A DNA stretch of 17,758 nucleotides from Clostridia bacterium (GTDB lineage: Bacteria; Bacillota_A; Clostridia; Oscillospirales; CAG-272): NCBI GenBank assembly GCA_017552165.1, contig JAFZCF010000137.1:1-17758 (forward strand), in the 5' to 3' direction. Position numbers and translations under genes: made by a program. Positions 1 to 7,596 of the stretch are shown here, in pieces. The notes beneath the pieces are model-generated. The model did no database searches and was not told the DNA's origin. It saw only the letters and a program-made list of their open reading frames with translations. Within the stretch, counting starts at the first letter, position 1, and each line of letters begins with the position of its first letter.

Positions 1-99
1 CGTACCGCCATCGTTGAAGGAAAACAGTACGAGCATCAGTATAGGGATATAAAGGAGCAGGAAGATCAGGAAAACGTAGATTCTTGACAGTACTTTCAT
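1..99 (-). CDS. potC: Spermidine/putrescine ABC transporter permease PotC, N-terminal fragment
   Basis: Only the first 33 codons are inside the window; the rest lies beyond the left edge. The reading begins [20 protein letters not shown] and continues through LFSFNDG, a basic residue-flanked first membrane helix followed by the F-S-F-N motif typical of PotC-type permeases. The start codon (ATG at 99-97) overlaps the stop of the preceding permease gene in an ATGA junction, so the two are probably translationally coupled. By family knowledge PotC pairs with PotB to form the membrane channel of the PotABCD polyamine importer. Assignment rests on the N-terminal motif and on operon position after potA and potB. 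A related permease for another small substrate cannot be excluded from so short a piece. Confidence 0.8.
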   Translation of the reverse strand, partial: MKVLSRIYVFLIFLLLYIPILMLVLFSFNDGGT

Positions 100-920
100 T
101 TTCTTTCCTCCGCTGTGTCCCTGTCGGAGAAACGGTTCATTACCGCGATCGAGAGGATGATGAGTATCATCATCACGAGCGATATCGCCGCTCCGATATT
201 ATAAGTGCTCGGATTCTGGAACTGGCGCTCTATCGTGTCGCCTATGAGGTCAAAGGCGCCGCCGCCGAGCTTCTGAGAGATATAGAACGTTGAAATTGAC
301 GGGACGAAGACCATCGTCACTCCCGATACTACGCCGGGTACCGTGAGCGGTATCATGACCCTGAAAAGCGTCGAGAACGGCGTGCAGCCGAGGTCGTTGG
401 CCGCCTCGAGATAACGGAAATCGAGTTTTGACATGCTTGTATAGATCGGTAGGACCATATAAGGCAGATAGTCGTAGACCATACCGAGAATGACGGCGCC
501 GGACGTACCGATGATCCTGACGGTTCCCATATTCAGCTTCTGGAGCAGGGAATTGAGCAGGCCGCCGTTGTCGAGGATCGCCATGAGAGAGTACGTGCGT
601 ATCAGCAGACTGACCCACATCGGGAGCATGAGCAGCACGATAAGTATCCTCTGCGCCTTCTGCGACATCCTCGAGAGCGCAAAGGCGAGGGGGTAGGCAA
701 TGAGCAGACATATCACCGTTGATATGAGCGCGAAGCATACCGAGAGGACGAAAATGTGTGTGTAGCTTGACAGTTTCGTGATGTTGTCGAACGTGAAATT
801 CCCGTACGCGTCGGTAAAGGCGAAATAGACGACGAACACCAGCGGCGCGGCTATGAAGAGCAGCGCCCAGACGGCGTGCGGTACGGCTGCAAAGCCCTCG
901 AGAAATGACTTTTTCTTCAT
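96..920 (-). CDS. potB: Spermidine/putrescine ABC transporter permease PotB
   Basis: This 274-residue integral membrane protein should form half of the polyamine import channel with PotC. It has about six hydrophobic segments, the first near residues 15-35. The cytoplasmic EAA loop that docks on the ATPase is visible at about residues 172-191 ([10 protein letters not shown], ending in a conserved I-P). Length matches the PotB family. The ATG at 920-918 overlaps the potA stop (ATGA), and its own stop overlaps the potC start, so it sits in a tightly coupled potA-potB-potC operon. What is seen is a binding-protein-dependent permease next to a PotA-like ATPase. The polyamine substrate is inferred from the family and gene order, and related substrates remain possible. 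Confidence 0.88.
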   Translation of the reverse strand: MKKKSFLEGFAAVPHAVWALLFIAAPLVFVVYFAFTDAYGNFTFDNITKLSSYTHIFVLSVCFALISTVICLLIAYPLAFALSRMSQKAQRILIVLLMLPMWVSLLIRTYSLMAILDNGGLLNSLLQKLNMGTVRIIGTSGAVILGMVYDYLPYMVLPIYTSMSKLDFRYLEAANDLGCTPFSTLFRVMIPLTVPGVVSGVTMVFVPSISTFYISQKLGGGAFDLIGDTIERQFQNPSTYNIGAAISLVMMILIILSIAVMNRFSDRDTAEERK

Positions 921-2065
921 TCCTCTGCCTCTTCCTCGGCTTCGAGAGCCGCCTCGGCGTCGGAGAGCTCGTCAAACTCTTCACTGTACGATGAGTAATC
1001 CCCGAACATACCCGAGAACTCGGATTTTTTCATTATGTGTATGGCATCCGGTTCTATGTAAAGTCCTATCTCGGAATCGGGTGCGCAGTAATCGGTCGTC
1101 TGTATCATCCACTTGAAGCCCTGGATGTCGACGATGATCTCCCAGTGTACGCCCTTGAAGGTCAGGGAAGTGACGGTGCCCTTGAGCATTCCTTTTTCGG
1201 CGGGAACGATGTCGACGTCCTCCGGTCTTACCACGACGTCGACCTTTTCGTTCGGCTCAAAGCCCTTGTCGAGGCATTCAAAGACGTGACCTGCGAATTT
1301 TGCGCGGTAATCCGAGATCATAATGCCGTCGAGAATGTTCGATTCGCCTATGAAGTCGGCGACGAACGCGTTTTTCGGCTCGTTGTATATATCCTCGGGG
1401 GTGCCGATCTGCTGTATCTTGCCGTTTGCCATGACGACTATCGTGTCTGACATGGAAAGAGCTTCTTCCTGATCGTGCGTGACGTATATAAAGGTTATCC
1501 CCGTTTTTTCGTGAAGCGATTTGAGCTCGTTCTGCATATCCATGCGGAGCTTGAGGTCAAGCGCCGCGAGCGGCTCGTCAAGAAGCAGGACGCGCGGCTT
1601 GTTTATCAGCGCGCGGGCGATCGCAACGCGCTGCTGCTGGCCGCCGGAAAGCTTTGTGACGTCGCGCTTTTCAAAGCCCTTGAGGTTGACGAAACTGAGC
1701 ATTTCCTCGACGCGTTCCACGATTTCCTTCTCTTTTACGCCCGAAACGCGGAGTCCGAACGCCACGTTTTCAAAGACGTTAAGATGCGGAAACAGGGCGT
1801 ATCTCTGAAACACCGTGTTTACGTGGCGCTTGTACGGCGGAATGTCGTTTATGCGCGCGTCGTCGAAATAAACGTCTCCAGTATCCGGCGATTCGAAACC
1901 GCCGATTATGCGGAGGGTGGTGGTCTTTCCGCAGCCCGAGGGACCGAGCAGCGTTACGAACTCCTTATCCCTGATGTAAAGATTGATGTCGTCGAGAACC
2001 TTTTCGCCGTCAAAAGACTTGCTGATATGCTCCAGACGAATTATCTTTTTTGAAGATTGATCCAT
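917..2065 (-). CDS. potA: Spermidine/putrescine ABC transporter ATP-binding protein PotA
   Basis: This 382-residue ATPase should energise polyamine uptake through PotB/PotC. Visible motifs, numbered from the chosen start, are Walker [10 protein letters not shown] at 41-49, the Q-loop glutamine near 87, the ABC signature LSGGQ at 139-143, Walker B LLLDEP at 160-165 and the H-loop THDQEEA near 196-202. A TOBE-like regulatory region follows. The start MDQSSKKII at 2065 is preferred over an in-frame ATG at 2170 because a good promoter (2142-2170) overlaps that upstream ATG, an AGGAA-type ribosome site precedes 2065, and the resulting length and N-terminus fit the family. The last ~23 residues are strikingly acidic (Glu/Asp/Ala), an odd extension beyond the TOBE region. 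The stop overlaps the potB start. Confidence 0.93.
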   Translation of the reverse strand: MDQSSKKIIRLEHISKSFDGEKVLDDINLYIRDKEFVTLLGPSGCGKTTTLRIIGGFESPDTGDVYFDDARINDIPPYKRHVNTVFQRYALFPHLNVFENVAFGLRVSGVKEKEIVERVEEMLSFVNLKGFEKRDVTKLSGGQQQRVAIARALINKPRVLLLDEPLAALDLKLRMDMQNELKSLHEKTGITFIYVTHDQEEALSMSDTIVVMANGKIQQIGTPEDIYNEPKNAFVADFIGESNILDGIMISDYRAKFAGHVFECLDKGFEPNEKVDVVVRPEDVDIVPAEKGMLKGTVTSLTFKGVHWEIIVDIQGFKWMIQTTDYCAPDSEIGLYIEPDAIHIMKKSEFSGMFGDYSSYSEEFDELSDAEAALEAEEEAEE

Positions 2066-2090
2066 TATTGTGACCGTTCCTTTCCCTGCA

Positions 2091-2118
2091 CCGGACGCGG
2101 ACGGAAACCGCCCGCCGG
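2091..2118 (-). other. GC-rich imperfect hairpin in the potA leader
   Basis: In the ~70-base leader between the potA promoter and its start, the transcript can fold a GC-rich stem of about 11 base pairs with single-base bulges on one arm and a UUU loop. No U-run follows, so it is not an intrinsic terminator. It lies shortly upstream of the ribosome site. It might influence translation or stability, but no known riboswitch or leader class is recognised. Confidence 0.3.
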
Positions 2119-2141
2119 ACCGCATTAATAAAACATTCAAC

Positions 2142-2170
2142 ATTCTATCAAATATTCGTGAAAAATGCAA
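2142..2170 (-). promoter_or_regulatory. Sigma-A-type promoter of the pot operon
   Basis: On the minus strand TTGCAT (2170-2165) and TAGAAT (2147-2142) are separated by exactly 17 bases, which fits a housekeeping sigma-A promoter. Transcription would start near 2135, leaving a leader of about 70 bases before the potA ATG at 2065. It lies just downstream of the terminator of the preceding minus-strand operon, which supports an independent transcription unit. Confidence 0.75.
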
Positions 2171-2202
2171 TAGGCGGGACGGATAAAATTTGAAAAAACT
2201 CG

Positions 2203-2243
2203 AAAAAAACGGGTTTTTCCCGTCCTTGGTCGGGAAAAACCCG
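2203..2243 (-). terminator. Intrinsic terminator after the pyrimidine phosphorylase gene
   Basis: A perfect 13-base-pair inverted repeat (CGGGTTTTTCCCG at 2210-2222 with its complement at 2231-2243, 8-base loop) is followed on the minus strand by seven T residues (2209-2203). It lies about 70 bases past the stop of the minus-strand phosphorylase gene and before the pot promoter. On the plus strand no T-run follows the stem, so termination is expected in the minus direction only. Confidence 0.93.
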
Positions 2244-2311
2244 GGATAATTTCAAAAAACCTTGCGATTACTCTTTTTTTCTCCGTTTTTCGGCAATGAG
2301 AACAGGGAAGA

Positions 2312-3613
2312 TCAGTCGACTTTTCCGAGAATCATCGGCGGAATGACCGGCTTCTCGTCGGAATAGAACGTTGACTTTCCTATCTCGTCGAGTGCGGGGA
2401 AAATCCGTCTTTCGTCGGACGTCATGAGGATGGCGATCGGCTCGCCTTTTTCGACTCTGTCGCCGCGTTTTTTCAGCAGGGTTATCCCCGCCAGCGGGTC
2501 TATCCCGTCGGTAAGCTTTTCGCGCCCGGCGCCGAGGATGAGGGACGTCCTTCCGTATCCCTCCGCGTTGACCCCGGATATAAATCCGTCGCGCACGGCG
2601 AGGAATTCCTTTGTCACCGACGCGCGGCCGAAGAGCGACGTGTCGGAGATATACGACGGGTCGCCTCCCTGATCGCCGACCATCTCGGCGAATTTATCAA
2701 AAGCTTTGCCGCCGTAAAGCGCCTCGTCAACGATCGAGAGGCATTCCGCCTCGCTGCCGAGACCGGCGAGCACCAGTATGTTTGCCGAAAGCATACGGCA
2801 GAGATACGTGAGATCGTCGGGTCCCTTTCCTTTAAGAGTCCGGACCGCCTCGGCGACTTCGTTCGCATTTCCTATCTCGTTTCCGAGCGGGGAATCCATG
2901 TCCGTGATGAGCGCCGCCGTTTTTTTGCCAGCGGCCTTGCCGGTTTCGACCATGACGCGGGCGAGCTCAGTCGCGTTTTCGGGGGATTTGAGGAACGATC
3001 CGCTGCCCGTCTTGACGTCGAGAAGAATGACGTCGTCTCCGGCGGCGAGCTTTTTTCCCATTATGGACGAGGCGATGAGAGGAAGCGACTCTACCGTCGC
3101 CGTGACGTCGCGAAGCGCGTACAGCTTTTTGTCAGCCGGGGCGATCTCGCCGCTTTGACCGACGATTGCGATCCCCGTCCTGTTCACGACGCGGGCAAAC
3201 TCGTCTCCCGAGAGCGCCGTCCTGTATCCCGGGATCGCCTCGAGCTTGTCGACCGTTCCCCCGGTGTGGCCGAGACCTCTGCCGCTTATCTTCGCAACTG
3301 TCATGCCGCAGGCGGCGACGATAGGCCCGACAACGAGACTGGTCTTGTCGCCGACACCGCCCGTCGAGTGCTTGTCGACCCTCACGCCCTTTATATCGCT
3401 GAAATCGGGGCGTGTGCCCGAATCGCGTATCGCCTCGGTGAGGCAGAGCGTCTCGGCGGCCGTCATTCCTTTAAGGAATATCGCCATAAGGAGGGCGGAC
3501 GCCTGATAATCCGGTATTTCTCCGGCTGTGTATCCGTTCACGAAGAAGTTGATCTCCTCGCGCGAGAGCTCGAGCCCGTCTCTTTTCTTTCTGATAACGT
3601 CGTAAGGTCTCAT
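2312..3613 (-). CDS. pdp: Pyrimidine-nucleoside phosphorylase
   Basis: This 433-residue enzyme should reversibly cleave thymidine, deoxyuridine or uridine with phosphate to give the base and (deoxy)ribose-1-phosphate in pyrimidine salvage. The phosphate-binding segment KHSTGGVGDK is at 81-90 and the family signature SGRGLGHTGGT at 110-120. R168, S183 and K187 keep the spacing of E. coli thymidine phosphorylase R171, S186 and K190, so the active site looks intact. Length is normal. The start ATG (3613-3611) overlaps the stop of the upstream P-type ATPase gene (ATGA), so it is the last gene of that operon, followed by a strong terminator. In low-GC Gram-positives this family usually acts on both uridine and thymidine (symbol pdp). 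Strict thymidine phosphorylase (deoA) is the alternative, and sequence inspection alone does not settle which. Confidence 0.93.
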   Translation of the reverse strand: MRPYDVIRKKRDGLELSREEINFFVNGYTAGEIPDYQASALLMAIFLKGMTAAETLCLTEAIRDSGTRPDFSDIKGVRVDKHSTGGVGDKTSLVVGPIVAACGMTVAKISGRGLGHTGGTVDKLEAIPGYRTALSGDEFARVVNRTGIAIVGQSGEIAPADKKLYALRDVTATVESLPLIASSIMGKKLAAGDDVILLDVKTGSGSFLKSPENATELARVMVETGKAAGKKTAALITDMDSPLGNEIGNANEVAEAVRTLKGKGPDDLTYLCRMLSANILVLAGLGSEAECLSIVDEALYGGKAFDKFAEMVGDQGGDPSYISDTSLFGRASVTKEFLAVRDGFISGVNAEGYGRTSLILGAGREKLTDGIDPLAGITLLKKRGDRVEKGEPIAILMTSDERRIFPALDEIGKSTFYSDEKPVIPPMILGKVD

Positions 3614-6156
3614 ATATCGTCGTCCTCCATATCGGTCGGATTTGCCTGCTCCAGGTCTTTTTTGACGTAGTCTCTGAATTTATCGCGCCATTTGCCGAGG
3701 TTGCTGAAGATCCTTCTTAAGAGATATGAAAGCGGAACGCTTATCACGGTCAGGGTGAACAGGATCAGCAGGCCGCCCGCGGATAGCGGGACGAGCGCAA
3801 AGAAATCGGGTATCAGAAGGACGGCGACGGCGACGAAGAGACCCATAGCCACGAACAGGATCTTGTGAATCAGCGTCATCGGCCGGCAGGTGTGGAACAG
3901 CATGATATACGATATGACCGTATATATGAAGAACGCGATCGTCGACGAGAGCTGAGAGCTAATCGAACTGCTGAATGCGCTCGCGAACAGCATCTCCCAG
4001 CATACCATAATTATCGCCGTAATGGCGAAGGGGAAGGCGCGCATGAGAACGTTTCTCATGAACTTTCCTTTGACCAGGTTGGTGTTCGGCTCGAGAGCGA
4101 GTATAAACGACGGTATGCCTATCATAGCCGCCGAGACGAGCGAAAGCTGAGACGGCTTGAAGGGGTAGAGAGACATCGAAATGAGGGCGATTATCGTCAT
4201 GAAGAACGAGAAGATGTTCTTGACGATAAACAGGGCGGCCGAGCGCTCGATATTGTTGATTACGCGTCTGCCTTCGGCAACGACGTGAGGCATTGACGCG
4301 AAATTTGAGTCGAGCAGAACGAGATCAGAAACGTTCGAGGCCGCGTCGCTGCCCGACGCCATCGCGATCGAGCAGTCGGCGTCTTTGAGAGCGAGCACGT
4401 CGTTCACGCCGTCGCCCGTCATCGCGACGGTGTGACCGGCTTTCTTGAGCGCTTTGACGAAATCGCGCTTCTGATCCGGCGTCACGCGGCCGAACACGGT
4501 GTACTGCTCTATGGCGTCGGCTATCTTTTCCTTGGTGGTCAGCGAGGTCGCGTCGATAAATTTGTCGGAATCTGGTATTCCCGCCTCCTCCGCCGCGCGG
4601 GCGACGGTTATCGGGTTGTCTCCCGAAATGACCTTTATCCTGACGCCCTGATCGGTAAAGTACCCGAACGTCTCGCGCGCTTCGGGACGGATGGGGTTTT
4701 TGAAGGTGACGAGGGCGAGCGGTATCATGTTGCCGTTTGCAAAATCCCCGTCGGAAAAGATGTTGCCGGCTTCATTCTGCCAGACGTATTCGGCAAAGAG
4801 CAGCACGCGCTCTCCCATGCCGGAGCGTTCCTCGACCCGCTTTCTGAGCGATCCGTAATCCGCCCTCATTAGAAATTCGGGCGCGCCGAGCATGTGGGCG
4901 CTCTTTTCGCCGAGACTGACGGCGCTGAACTTTGTCGCGGACGAGAACGGTCTGATCTTTTCCGCGCGCCTGTACGGGCGCTTGTCGTTGTAATATTCCT
5001 TGAGCGCCGCTATCGTTATGTTGTCGGCGCTCATGTTCAGCGCGAAATCGCGCAGCGACCCGTTTACCGTTTCCCCGTCGTCGGGGTCGAGCGGGATCAC
5101 CTCGCAGAGATGCATTTCCGGCTCGGTGACAGTGCCGGTCTTGTCGACGCATATAACGTCGACGCGCGCGAGCGTCTCTATGCATTTCATATCGTGAACG
5201 AGGGTCTTACGGTTAGCCAGCCGTATCGCCGAGACGGCGAGGGCTACCGAGGTCAGGAGATAGAGCCCCTCCGGTATCATGCCGATGACCGAGCCGGCCG
5301 TGTTCTCCACGCTGTCGTGGACGGAAAGCCCGAGCCTGACGTGCTGGTTGAGGAACGTCGCCGCGGCGAGCGGGATAATGATTATCCCTATCACTTTGAT
5401 GAGCGTGGTGAGGGACTTCATCATACCGGGCTGCTGTTTTTTTCTGATTCTCTTCGCGTCAACCGAGAGTTTTGCGGCGAACGATTCGTTTCCGACTTTG
5501 TCTAGCTTTGCGCGGCAGGAGCCGGAGACGATGAACGAGCCCGAGAGCAGGGAATCGCCCGGCGCCTTTTTGATCTCGTCGGATTCGCCGGTGACGAGCG
5601 CCTCGTTGACGGTGACCTCTCCGGTGCATACGATCGCGTCGGCTATGATCTGATTTCCGGCTTCGAATACGACGATGTCATCGAGGACGAGATCCTCCGC
5701 GTTGAACCGAACGGTCTCTCCGTCGCGTATAGCCGTCGTGAGGGGGGCAGAGACGAGCGTCAGTTTTTCAAGCGTTTTCTTTGACCTGAGCTCCTGTACC
5801 GTCCCGATGACGGTGTTCACGACGACTACGATGAGGAACGTCAGGTGAGTGTACGATTTCTCAACGATGAGTATCGCGGCGATCACGAAAAAGATGATGT
5901 TGAAATACGTGAATATATTCGACAGGATGATCTGCGATACCGTCTTGCTGCTCTTGCTGTCGGTTTTGTTGGTCAGACCGTCCGTCGTGCGCTTTTCAAC
6001 CTGCTCGGGGGTCAGACCTTTGTCCGGATCTGTATCGTATCTGAGGACGCCGGAAAGGTCCGGCCCCTTTTTCTTTCTGAAAAGGGAACCGAGTTTCGCG
6101 GCTAACGCGGACTTCTTTTTTTCTTGTTCTTTTTCTTTAACTTCTATTTCTTCCAT
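3610..6156 (-). CDS. CtpE-like P-type cation-transporting ATPase
   Basis: This 848-residue membrane pump hydrolyses ATP to move a cation. Visible landmarks are the actuator motif TGES at 189-192, PEGL in the M4 helix at 295-298, the phosphorylation site DKTGT with D338, the nucleotide-binding region GAPEFL near 424, and the hinge TGDGVND at 580-586. The run after the hinge (LALKDADCSIAMASGSDAAS) and the helix before DKTGT resemble the mycobacterial CtpE branch, reported to carry calcium. That substrate is inference. Hydrophobic segments lie near 75-115, 250-310 and through the C-terminal ~200 residues. The N-terminus is a very charged Glu/Lys stretch encoded by A-rich codons. No good Shine-Dalgarno precedes the ATG, which lies 14 bases after the upstream stop. 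Its stop overlaps the phosphorylase start. Confidence 0.92.
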   Translation of the reverse strand: MEEIEVKEKEQEKKKSALAAKLGSLFRKKKGPDLSGVLRYDTDPDKGLTPEQVEKRTTDGLTNKTDSKSSKTVSQIILSNIFTYFNIIFFVIAAILIVEKSYTHLTFLIVVVVNTVIGTVQELRSKKTLEKLTLVSAPLTTAIRDGETVRFNAEDLVLDDIVVFEAGNQIIADAIVCTGEVTVNEALVTGESDEIKKAPGDSLLSGSFIVSGSCRAKLDKVGNESFAAKLSVDAKRIRKKQQPGMMKSLTTLIKVIGIIIIPLAAATFLNQHVRLGLSVHDSVENTAGSVIGMIPEGLYLLTSVALAVSAIRLANRKTLVHDMKCIETLARVDVICVDKTGTVTEPEMHLCEVIPLDPDDGETVNGSLRDFALNMSADNITIAALKEYYNDKRPYRRAEKIRPFSSATKFSAVSLGEKSAHMLGAPEFLMRADYGSLRKRVEERSGMGERVLLFAEYVWQNEAGNIFSDGDFANGNMIPLALVTFKNPIRPEARETFGYFTDQGVRIKVISGDNPITVARAAEEAGIPDSDKFIDATSLTTKEKIADAIEQYTVFGRVTPDQKRDFVKALKKAGHTVAMTGDGVNDVLALKDADCSIAMASGSDAASNVSDLVLLDSNFASMPHVVAEGRRVINNIERSAALFIVKNIFSFFMTIIALISMSLYPFKPSQLSLVSAAMIGIPSFILALEPNTNLVKGKFMRNVLMRAFPFAITAIIMVCWEMLFASAFSSSISSQLSSTIAFFIYTVISYIMLFHTCRPMTLIHKILFVAMGLFVAVAVLLIPDFFALVPLSAGGLLILFTLTVISVPLSYLLRRIFSNLGKWRDKFRDYVKKDLEQANPTDMEDDDI

Positions 6157-6170
6157 GTTGGTACCGAAGG

Positions 6171-7271
6171 TCAGTCACGGGATTTGAAGACCCATTTTTT
6201 CTGAATGAGGAATGACAGGAAAAACAGCGCGCTGTCTACCGGGAGCTTGACGTATTTCGCTACGACGTTTGACGACGTCGGGAAAAGCTTGTTGAAAAAG
6301 ATTATGAGAAGCGTCGAGAGGGTCAGAATAAACGCGGCGTTTATGAAATACTTTACCGTCGAAGATATTACTCCGTTTTTGGCCCTGAAAACGATGTTTC
6401 GGTTTATCGTGTAGTTGATCAGCGCGGCGATCACGCGGCTTGACAGGTTCGCCCCCGATACCGGCATGTTGGGGATGTATCCGAGGAACAGCCGGTAAAC
6501 GAGATATTCCAGCGCGTAGCAGAGCAGCGACGAAAGAGTGAAGGCGAGCTCCTTGTTGTAATATCTTATCAGCTCGAAAAGGATTCTGAAGGTGTCCCTG
6601 AACGGCCGGAAGTGGGAGTGGGTTTTCTCGCCCTGGACGGGTGTGCCGACCCTGAGGAACGTCCTCATCGGAATCTTGTTCCGGCTGATCTCAAGGAGCA
6701 TGTTTGTCTCAAAATCGTAGCCGTCGCCCGGCACTGAGCAGATATCCTCGAGATATTTCGCGGGGAAACCGCGAAGCCCGGTGAGCGGATCGGTGATTTT
6801 TTCGTCAAACTCGCAAACGACGGATATTAGCGCCGAGGTTATCGCGTTGCCGTAGCGGGCGCGTTTAAGTATAGTCGGGTCTCCCTTGCGCCTCATCCCG
6901 AGGACGACCGAAGAAAAATCGTTCGCGCGGTGAGCGCAGGAGACGGCGTCGCACAGTCTGTGATGACCGTCGCCGTCGACGGTCACGGCGACACGGCATT
7001 CTGGGACGCTTTGTGAGCAGTATTCCAGTCCGGTCTTAAGCGCGGCGCCCTTTCCGCGGTTTTTCTCGTGAGTCAGAACCACGCATCGCTCGAGCAGAGA
7101 GAGTTCCTCAAATATCTCGGAATATGACGACGGGGAGCCGTCGTTTACAATTATGACGCGGTAGGCCTCGGCTCCGATGAGCTCGACCGCGAAGGAAATG
7201 ATAGTTTCCGGCGGCTCGAGGGAGGGGATAACTACGGCAGTATATGGTGGAAATGTTTTTCGTCCGCTCAT
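6171..7271 (-). CDS. Family 2 glycosyltransferase fused to a GtrA-like membrane domain
   Basis: This 366-residue two-part protein has an N-terminal GT-A glycosyltransferase (about 1-225) and a C-terminal GtrA-like domain (about 240-364). The first part shows VVIPSLEP near 13-20, VNDGS at 42-46 and a metal/sugar-nucleotide motif DGDGHH at 99-104, like dolichyl- or polyprenyl-phosphate sugar synthases. The second has about four membrane helices and ends in the GtrA-like QKKWVF. By family knowledge such pairs make a polyprenyl-phosphate sugar and help flip it for decoration of cell-surface polymers; the sugar and target are unknown. A GGAGG site lies 4 bases before the ATG, and a consensus promoter lies ~30 bases upstream, making it the first gene of a three-gene operon. 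Confidence 0.88.
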   Translation of the reverse strand: MSGRKTFPPYTAVVIPSLEPPETIISFAVELIGAEAYRVIIVNDGSPSSYSEIFEELSLLERCVVLTHEKNRGKGAALKTGLEYCSQSVPECRVAVTVDGDGHHRLCDAVSCAHRANDFSSVVLGMRRKGDPTILKRARYGNAITSALISVVCEFDEKITDPLTGLRGFPAKYLEDICSVPGDGYDFETNMLLEISRNKIPMRTFLRVGTPVQGEKTHSHFRPFRDTFRILFELIRYYNKELAFTLSSLLCYALEYLVYRLFLGYIPNMPVSGANLSSRVIAALINYTINRNIVFRAKNGVISSTVKYFINAAFILTLSTLLIIFFNKLFPTSSNVVAKYVKLPVDSALFFLSFLIQKKWVFKSRD

Positions 7272-7301
7272 GCTGCCTCCGTCCCCGAATCGTTTCTGTC
7301 T

Positions 7302-7330
7302 ATTATACCATATTTTGCCGCCCGTTTCAA
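7302..7330 (-). promoter_or_regulatory. Consensus sigma-A promoter of the GT-ATPase-phosphorylase operon
   Basis: On the minus strand TTGAAA (7330-7325) and a perfect TATAAT (7307-7302) are separated by 17 bases. Transcription should begin near 7295, giving a leader of about 24 bases that includes the GGAGG ribosome site at about 7280-7276. It is divergent from the mraZ promoter, with 146 bases between the two -35 boxes. Confidence 0.88.
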
Positions 7331-7476
7331 CTGTATTATTTCGCGGTGCGCGGCAAATACGGCCGGGGGATCACGTCGTTTCTTTCCGATGGGGGAGACG
7401 GGGGCGGCGAGCGCCATTTTTTCCGTTTGTTTCTCAAAAAAAAATAAAAAATTTTTTCGGAAAGCCGTTTTACCCC
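7331..7476. other. Spacer between divergent promoters
   Basis: The gene-free gap between the glycosyltransferase and mraZ genes (7272-7596) is 325 bases. Its outer parts hold the two promoters, the mraZ boxes and the ribosome sites. This middle part contains a G-rich stretch (about 7390-7415) and an A/T-rich tract (about 7437-7457) upstream of the mraZ -35 box that could act as an UP-like element. I see no convincing gene, small RNA or strong hairpin in it. Confidence 0.6.
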
Positions 7477-7505
7477 TTGAAAAACCGCGTCCGATGGTAT
7501 ATAAT
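7477..7505 (+). promoter_or_regulatory. Sigma-A promoter of mraZ (first dcw promoter)
   Basis: TTGAAA at 7477-7482 and TATAAT at 7500-7505 are separated by 17 bases. The start of transcription should fall near 7512, directly at the first of the GTGG repeats, so a repressor bound to those repeats would block initiation. The leader to the mraZ ATG is about 85 bases. Confidence 0.88.
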
Positions 7506-7512
7506 ATGGGCG

Positions 7513-7538
7513 AAGTGGAGCAAAGTGGCTCAAAGTGG
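7513..7538 (+). promoter_or_regulatory. Putative MraZ operator: three AAGTGG repeats
   Basis: Three copies of AAGTGG occur with GTGG cores at 7515, 7525 and 7535, exactly 10 bases apart (one helical turn). They lie just after the -10 box of the mraZ promoter. By established knowledge MraZ represses the dcw operon by binding short G-rich direct repeats (TGGG-type in E. coli, AAAGTG-type in mycoplasmas) at about this spacing. Position, spacing and core all fit an autoregulatory operator. Confidence 0.85.
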
Positions 7539-7581
7539 TTGAGAAACGGTCACAGCTCCGCTCCGTACGTTTTTGCTTTTT

Positions 7582-7586
7582 AGGAG
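7582..7586 (+). promoter_or_regulatory. Ribosome binding site that fixes the mraZ start
   Basis: AGGAG here lies 10 bases before the ATG at 7597 and only one base before another in-frame ATG at 7588. The spacing therefore selects 7597, which gives the canonical MraZ N-terminus M-F-x-G-E-Y. Longer readings from the TTG at 7573 or the ATG at 7588 are not supported. Confidence 0.85.
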
Positions 7587-7596
7587 AATGCGCGAA

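Noticed and set aside
2066..2170. N-terminal extension of PotA from the ATG at 2170
   Set aside because: The extension would be encoded by the promoter and leader, it does not resemble PotA, and the start at 2065 has a ribosome site and the family N-terminus.
2203..2243. Bidirectional terminator
   Set aside because: The stem is symmetric, but only the minus strand has a T-run after it, and no plus-strand gene ends nearby.
7403..7423. Small hairpin followed by T residues on the plus strand in the divergent spacer
   Set aside because: The stem is only four base pairs and no plus-strand transcript is expected to end there.
7573..7596. Longer MraZ from the TTG at 7573 or the ATG at 7588
   Set aside because: AGGAG would lie inside the coding region for the first and one base before the second; the ATG at 7597 gives correct spacing and the canonical start.
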